The translations under genes and the position numbers were made by a program. Under the pieces are notes generated by a model. That model was not told the origin of the DNA and made no database searches. It saw only the letters and a list, made by a program, of their open reading frames with translations. A DNA stretch of 27,843 bases from Baffinella frigidus (lineage: Eukaryota; Cryptophyceae; Cryptomonadales; Baffinellaceae), in contig MU647377.1 in the NCBI GenBank assembly GCA_026770585.1, forward strand, positions 101,787 through 129,629, given 5' to 3'. How positions within the stretch are numbered: position 1 is the first letter of the stretch; each line of letters starts with the position of its first letter. This document shows, one piece after another, positions 27,087-27,843 of this stretch.

Positions 27087-27172
27087 GGTTGGGGTTAAAT
27101 TTGGGTTTAGCGTTCATGGTTGGGGTAAAATTTGGGTTTAGCGTTCGGGGATTAAATTTGGGTTCAGCGTTC
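27087..27172 (+). repeat. Three copies of a 20-bp AT-richer unit
   Basis: The unit TAAATTTGGGTTTAGCGTTC occurs at 27096-27115, 27127-27146 (one substitution at the first base) and 27153-27172 (one substitution), with 6-11 bp G-rich spacers. It separates the gene-side region from the GGGATGA satellite. Confidence 0.85.
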
Positions 27173-27173
27173 A

Positions 27174-27843
27174 GGGATGAGGGAGGGATGAGGGACGAGG
27201 GATGAGGGACGAGGGATGACGGATGAGGGACAAGGGACGAGGGATGAGGGATGAGGGGTCAGGGATGAGGGATGAGGGATGAGGGATAAGGGACAAGGGA
27301 CAAGGGATGAGGAATGATGGATGCGGGATAAGGGATGGGGGATGAGGAGGGAGGGATGAGGGAGGGAGGGATGCGGGAGGGACGAGGGAGGGATGAGGGA
27401 GGGATAACAGAGGGATGATGGAGGGATGAGGGAGGATCGAGTGGGGGGTGATGGAGGGATGAGGGACGGATGAGGGAGGGTTGAGGGAGGGATGATGAAG
27501 GAATTGGGCAGAGATGAGAAAGTGATGACAGAGGAATGAGGCAGGGTTATGGGAGGGTTGAGGGGGGGATGCGTGAGGGTTGAGGGAGGATTGAGGGAGG
27601 GATGAGGTGGAAATGAGGGAGGGTTGGAAAGGGTTGATGAAGGGATGAGGGAGGGATCATGGAGGGACGAGGGAGGGGTGAGGGAGGGATTAGGGAGGGA
27701 TGATGGAGAGATGAGAGAAGGATGGGGGAGGGATGATGGAGGGATGAGAAAGGAAAGAGGGAGGGGTGAGGGAGGGATAGAAGAGGGATGGGGGAGGGAT
27801 GGGGAAGGGATGGGGAATAGATGAGGGAGGGGTGAGGGAGGGA
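27174..27843 (+). repeat. GGGATGA / GGGAGGGATGA satellite
   Basis: From 27174 to about 27350 the sequence is a tandem 7-bp array, GGGATGA with variants GGGACGA, GGGATAA and GGGACAA. From about 27350 to the window end the main unit becomes an 11-mer, GGGAGGGATGA, which is the 7-mer plus GGGA, with many point variants. It continues past the window edge. The few ORFs in it encode only Arg/Gly/Glu-rich repeat peptide and are not credible genes. G-rich strand is +, the same polarity as the left array. Confidence 0.9.

Noticed and set aside
26894-27205. Plus-strand ORFs in the region upstream of the gene
   Set aside because: They translate degenerate GGGTTT/GGGATG repeats into Gly/Phe/Val/Ser-rich peptide with no gene-like composition.
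27624-27824. Plus-strand 66-codon ORF
   Set aside because: It is a translation of the 11-bp satellite (Arg/Gly/Glu/Asp repeats).

Overview
The window is eukaryotic nuclear DNA. One giant minus-strand gene (about 24.3 kb) lies between two G-rich, telomere-like repeat fields. Evidence for a eukaryote is the degenerate TTTAGGG (plant/alveolate-type) heptamer array, an open frame of about 5,300 codons followed by one of about 2,790 codons that a short GT-AG intron would join, and domain families (a six-AAA midasin/dynein-related ATPase, and ASH/MSP-like Ig folds) that are typical of eukaryotes. Coding DNA is GC-rich and almost intronless. TTTAGGG telomeres with compact, GC-rich, intron-poor genes fit an alga or another protist (for example cryptophyte, chromerid/alveolate or green lineage). 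The sequence alone does not let me name the species.

Layout. 1-2336: degenerate TTTAGGG-family array, G-rich on the + strand, with two longer modules dispersed in it (four copies of A, three of B). 2333-26639, minus strand: the giant gene. Exon 1 is 26639-10770 (5,290 codons), a putative 70-nt phase-0 intron is 10769-10700, and exon 2 is 10699-2333 (2,788 codons plus stop), giving a predicted protein of 8,078 residues. 26640-27060: upstream region with a short upstream ORF, a 12-bp direct repeat, an inverted repeat and degenerate TCGGGTT repeats. 27087-27172: three copies of a 20-bp AT-richer unit. 27174-27843: a second G-rich satellite that changes from a 7-bp unit (GGGATGA) to an 11-bp unit (GGGAGGGATGA).

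Protein. From the N-terminus: about 950 residues of unrecognised, mostly helical sequence; six tandem AAA+ modules, probably one pseudo-hexameric ring (about residues 930-3520), with sites 1, 3 and 5 keeping catalytic Walker motifs and sites 2, 4 and 6 degenerate; a roughly 390-residue acidic/serine-rich insertion inside AAA4; a long helical arm with a coiled-coil / low-complexity / coiled-coil hairpin (about 3930-4155); more helix and coiled coil; then, in exon 2, about five Ig-like repeats of ASH/MSP type (about 6435-7045) and a helical C-terminus. The stop codon is supplied by the telomere-like repeat itself. No midasin-type VWA/MIDAS domain was seen. The ring resembles midasin and 'dynein-related' AAA_5 proteins; joining it to Ig-like repeats of the type common in ciliary and centrosomal proteins is the most unusual point in the window. 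No RNA genes, transposons or CRISPR arrays were recognised.
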